Source of the DNA: Actinidia chinensis
Taxonomy: Eukaryota; Streptophyta; Magnoliopsida; Ericales; Actinidiaceae
Assembly (NCBI GenBank): GCA_009663005.1
Contig: VIGQ01001882.1
Span: 30,001 to 42,088 of the forward strand
Length of the DNA: 12,088 nt
Reading direction: 5' to 3'
This document shows positions 9,381 through 12,088 of this stretch, one piece after another (positions within the stretch are counted from its first letter, which is position 1; every line of letters starts with the position of its first letter). The notes under the pieces were generated by a model. That model saw nothing but the letters and a program-made list of their open reading frames with translations, did no database searches and was not told where the DNA came from. Position numbers and translations under genes: made by a program.

Positions 9381-9832
9381 TATTTGCATTTCTTTCGACA
9401 TTCTTTCTCCATTTTCCACTATACCTGCACCAACTCAATAATACTGTCAAGTACTATTCAACCACCAACTTCAACTGTCAACGACGACTTTTACTGCCAG
9501 TGGCCGTTATGCATTGACTATTGAAATACAACTACTAGTAAAAGTTAATTGTTGCGTATGGCGCGACAATGTAGTGGTGGTGTTAGTGAACAAATTATTC
9601 ACTGATCAAAAATACAATAAAAAGTAAAATTCTTCTATTGAGTATGACAACGGAGTGTAGCGGCAGTGGCGGGCCGACAATAATATTGATGAGTTTGTAC
9701 TTTTTAGGTTGTGTTTGGATTAAGAATTTGATGATAAAAAATATAAAATAAAATGGAAGAAGTAAATAATTCAATAGCCACAAACGGTTGAATCGTCTTA
9801 TTTTTTTATTTTTATTTTTATTATCATTTTTT
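9381..9832. other. 452-bp unrelated segment between the direct repeats
   Basis: Higher-complexity DNA with several CpG sites and no resemblance to the arrays on either side. It includes a phrase AGGTTGTGTTTGGATTAAG (9707-9725) of a kind common at the ends of plant non-autonomous transposons, then AT-rich DNA and a T-rich run joining the right repeat copy. A minus-strand frame of 62 codons (9595-9783) is hydrophobic and not recognised. It may be an insertion, or the original DNA between two duplicated array blocks. Confidence 0.6.
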
Positions 9833-10027
9833 TTTATTTTCTAGAAAACTGTTTTTTGAAAATGTTTTCGTTTTCAGTTTCTGTTGCATAAAACATAAAA
9901 CAGTATTTTTCAGTTTTTTTAATAAAAATAGAAACTGCACTGTTTAATTTTTTCTGTTTTATTTTGGAGAAAAAATGTTTTTGAAAACAGTTTTCTTTTT
10001 CTGTTTGAAAACATAAATAGAAAAAAA
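9833..10027 (+). repeat. Long direct repeat, right copy (195 bp)
   Basis: Second copy of 9171-9380, same orientation, same start (TTTATTTTCTAGAAAACTG) and same end (ACATAAATAGAAAAAAA). The array continues to its right with more diverged units. Confidence 0.9.
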
Positions 10028-10291
10028 GCCTTTTTGCAGTTTTTTTAAAAAAAGCAGTTTATGTTCATTTAACTCGTAACTTGTGAGAATTTTTTTTAAA
10101 AAGAAAATTATTTCTGCTTTTATTTTGAAGAAAAATGTTTTTAAATTTTTTTTTAATTTCTGTTCAAAAACGGAAAACATTTTTCAACTTTTTAAAACAA
10201 AAACAGGAACTGCTTATTTTAATTTTTTTAAACAGAAAATTGTTTTTCTGTTTCTTTTGGAAAAAACTGAAAACTGTTTTTAATTCCAGTT

Positions 10292-10311
10292 TTTCTGTTT
10301 AAAAACAGAAA
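10292..10311 (+). repeat. Perfect hairpin TTTCTGTTT / AAACAGAAA
   Basis: Nine-base arms at 10292-10300 and 10303-10311 with a two-base AA centre. It is the cleanest case of the GTTTCTGTTT...AAACAGAAAC inverted pair that recurs, in degraded form, in most units of this array. Confidence 0.85.
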
Positions 10312-10990
10312 CTAAAACAGAAAAAATGACTTTCAAATTTTTTTAAACAAAAACAGAAACTACTTTTTTTCAGTTTTTTTAAACAGAAAATTATTTATGT
10401 ATTTATTTTGGTGAAAATAATTTTTGAAACAGTTTTTTTCCAGTTTATGTTAAAAAAAACGATAAACAGTCTTTTTCAGTTTTTTTAAATAAAAAATTAT
10501 TTATATTCTTATTTTGGAGATTTTTTTTTTGGAAACAGATTTTTTTTTTAAGTTTCTATTTTAAACAAAAACAGAAACCGAAACCGAAACTGCATTTTTT
10601 TTAGTTTTTTAAAACAAAAAAAATGTTTCTGTTTTTATCTTGTACAACTGTTTTTTTGAAAACATTTTTGTTTACATTTTTGTTAAAAAAACATAAAACA
10701 TCTTTTCAGTTTTTTAAATAAAACCATAACGTGCATTTAAAATTTTTTTTTTTTTGAAACAGGAAATTATTTTCCTGTTTTTTAATTTTGGAGAAAAATA
10801 TTTTTGAAAACAGTTTTTTTTTTTGTTCAAACCATAAACAAAAAACTCTTTTCACTGTTATTTTTTTAGCTTTTTTCAAAAGAAAGCAATTTATGTTTCA
10901 TTATTTGAAAAGCGGTTTTCGTTTCTGTTTTTGAAACCAGTTTTTTGCAAAAATTAAAATAAGAACATTTTTTTCTCAACAAAACAAGCT

Positions 10991-11530
10991 TGTGCCATGG
11001 TTTTTTTAATGCTGCAAAAAGACTGAAATCAAAATAGAGTAAAGTATACATATTTTGGTGAGGGTTGGTTTGAGTTACAATTAATGTTGTTTAATGGGTA
11101 ACTAATGAGCACCAACTCATTATTGACCTCGCCATATTGAATCAACTCATTCAATTCCCACTCCTAATTAAAAATAACAGATTTTGCCGCCACCACCACC
11201 CAAAAAAAAATGGTTGTGTTTTCATAACTTACTTTTGTAACTTACTATATTTCGCTGTCTTACACTTTCAAACATTACAAAAAATGATAAAGATTATGGA
11301 ACCACCTTACTTTTGAGTACTTTTATCTTAGAAACACTTTGCTTCATATAGGTATCCTGCTCTTTTGAGAACTTTAAGAGGTACTGGAGGAGAAAAAAAT
11401 ACCAAAGACTTGACGATGCATCTCACAACCAAAAGATGCTAAAAATCGCAAGTCTTGGCATGAAAAATCGCTTGGTTTTGAAGGTAGAATCGGTTCCAAA
11501 ACTATAATTCCTTAAGTTCTCACCATAACA
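10991..11530. other. AT-rich intergenic DNA, no gene seen
   Basis: Ordinary-complexity DNA after the array ends. It contains a CCGCCACCACCACCC stretch near 11187, A-runs, and scattered stops in all frames. A minus-strand 61-codon frame ending inside the array (10866-11051) has no recognisable feature. No exon, promoter or RNA gene could be supported. Confidence 0.5.
11103..11122 (+). repeat. Small hairpin TAATGAG / CTCATTA
   Basis: Perfect seven-base arms at 11103-11109 and 11116-11122 around the loop CACCAA. CAACTCATT is repeated at 11143-11151. An inverted repeat this short may be chance or part of a decayed MITE. Confidence 0.6.
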
Positions 11531-11598
11531 AACTTAATTGAATAACACATGGACAGAAAGTTCATATCGGTATGGGCCTAAAATGTAAGAGATTGATA
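11531..11598 (+). repeat. Direct repeat, left copy
   Basis: Begins with the 20-mer AACTTAATTGAATAACACAT, which is identical at 12006-12025, and continues with ACAGAAAGTTCA, GG, CCTAAA, GTAAG and TTGATA in the same order. Similarity covers about 70-80 bp with several indels. Confidence 0.8.
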
Positions 11599-11610
11599 TA
11601 TATATATATA
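11596..11610 (+). repeat. Short (AT)n microsatellite
   Basis: Seven and a half AT dinucleotides immediately after the left direct-repeat copy. Confidence 0.9.
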
Positions 11611-11741
11611 ATTAAAAAGTACATGTAGCAAAGTGAAATTTAGGTAAAAGTGTAAGGCGTAAAGTGTAATATCTCAATTATGTTGTGCCAAAAGGTGTTT
11701 TCCCTTCCAACCTTCCTTTGATTAGGATCCCTTTATAATTC

Positions 11742-11960
11742 TTAAAAGCCAAAAAGTTTTTTTGTTTTAAGCTTTACTATCAAAGAAGTTCAAAATTTTT
11801 AGTATTTTTTTATTTCTTCTGGCTTTATTTTAAATAAAAATAAGCAAAAATAAAAAAATAAGAAAATAAAAAAGCCACTCTGACTGACTTGTTTACTTTA
11901 TTTTAAGCAAAAAAGCCAGTCGAAAAACTCAAATAAGCTGGTTCCAAACGAAGCCTAAGG
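11742..11960. mobile_element. Possible MITE-like or hAT-like element end
   Basis: AT-rich segment with several AAAAGCC / GGCTTT words and a near-palindrome around 11821-11846 (GGCTTTATTTTAAATA... then AAATAAGC). It ends in CCAAACGAAGCCTAAGG (11944-11960). On the minus strand this reads CCTTAGGCTTCGTTTGG, a kind of phrase common at the ends of plant non-autonomous DNA transposons. I did not find a matching inverted end or a clear target-site duplication, so borders are guesses. Confidence 0.3.
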
Positions 11961-12005
11961 GTCACGTGCATCTTTCCACGAGACCACATGCTCTAATGTT
12001 GCAGT

Positions 12006-12084
12006 AACTTAATTGAATAACACATTAAACAGAAAGTTCACATATTGGTGGTACCTGTCCTAAAGAGTAAGAAGTTAATTGATA
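12006..12084 (+). repeat. Direct repeat, right copy
   Basis: Second copy of 11531-11598, offset 475 at its left end. It lacks the (AT)n tract and has a short insertion (near TGGTGGTACCTG). The pair brackets the possible MITE-like segment. Confidence 0.8.
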
Positions 12085-12088
12085 CAAG

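Larger units (their letters stand above)
8936..10990 (+). repeat. GAAAACAG / CTGTTTTC tandem array with alternating A- and T-runs
   Basis: Diverged units contain in order a GGAGAAAAAT-like phrase, TTTTTGAAAACAGTTTTTT, a GTTTCTGTT...AAACAGAAACTGC inverted pair, TTCAGTTTTTTTAAA and ATTTCTGTTTTTATTTT. Copies of the TTTTGAAAACAG step (some altered) lie near 9001, 9195, 9336, 9858, 9983, 10141, 10268, 10424, 10531, 10657, 10805 and 10930. Spacings are about 105-195 bp outside the 9381-9832 interruption. Because GAAAACAG and CTGTTTTC are near complements, each unit can fold on itself. Similar clustered motifs occur near the ends of some plant hAT-like and foldback elements, which is one possible origin; no transposase is visible. 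Open frames inside (for example minus 9959-10180, plus 10083-10283) are compositional. Confidence 0.8.

Noticed and set aside
9595..9783. 62-codon minus-strand open frame with a hydrophobic N-terminus
   Set aside because: Short, unrecognised, and it lies across a transposon-like phrase; no splice or promoter context.
11402..11458. Inverted pair CCAAAGACTTG and CAAGTCTTGG as a small-RNA hairpin
   Set aside because: One arm has an extra base, the arms are only ten bases, and no extended pairing continues into the loop as a microRNA precursor would need.

Overview
The window reads as nuclear DNA of a flowering plant. The evidence is three GT..AG-type exons of a YABBY transcription factor at the left end, of the CRABS CLAW (CRC) subgroup as judged by the residues WARYIPNSP. 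AT-rich introns, eukaryote-style low-complexity arrays and the absence of any prokaryote-like gene fit this. No intact protein-coding gene, tRNA or rRNA gene was found. About 75% of the window is low-complexity or repeated DNA.

Layout. (1) Bases 1-971: the 3' half of a CRC-like gene on the + strand, with three recognisable exons (306-354, 516-590, 912-971). The middle exon carries three frame-breaking indels and the last exon has lost its expected AG acceptor, so it looks like a pseudogene or an error-ridden copy. (2) Bases 972-1663: mostly single-copy DNA with an A46 run. On the minus strand it holds a possible C-terminal gene remnant (about 1332-1590), tail-to-tail with the CRC copy and not recognised. 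(3) Bases 1664-8845: a 7.2-kb, strongly strand-asymmetric T-rich array on the + strand, a decayed hexanucleotide repeat (TTTCTA, TTTTTA, TTTTTG and similar). It contains longer recurring phrases and at least one ~1.0-1.2 kb higher-order duplication. The long F/Y/L/S/I-rich open frames here are artefacts of this composition. (4) Bases 8846-8935: a short mixed-composition spacer. (5) Bases 8936-10990: a different array, with units of roughly 105-195 bp alternating T-runs and A-runs around GAAAACAG / CTGTTTTC and GTTTCTG / CAGAAAC. It is interrupted at 9381-9832 by a 452-bp unrelated segment flanked by ~200-bp direct repeats. (6) Bases 10991-12088: ordinary AT-rich plant intergenic DNA with a short (AT)n, a small hairpin, a pair of ~70-80 bp direct repeats 475 bp apart, and a possible MITE-like end between them.

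No genes here can be shown to work together. The main points of interest are the decay state of the CRC copy, the internal order hidden in the T-rich array, and the nested history of the second array. I did not see a new defence, metabolic or mobile system.
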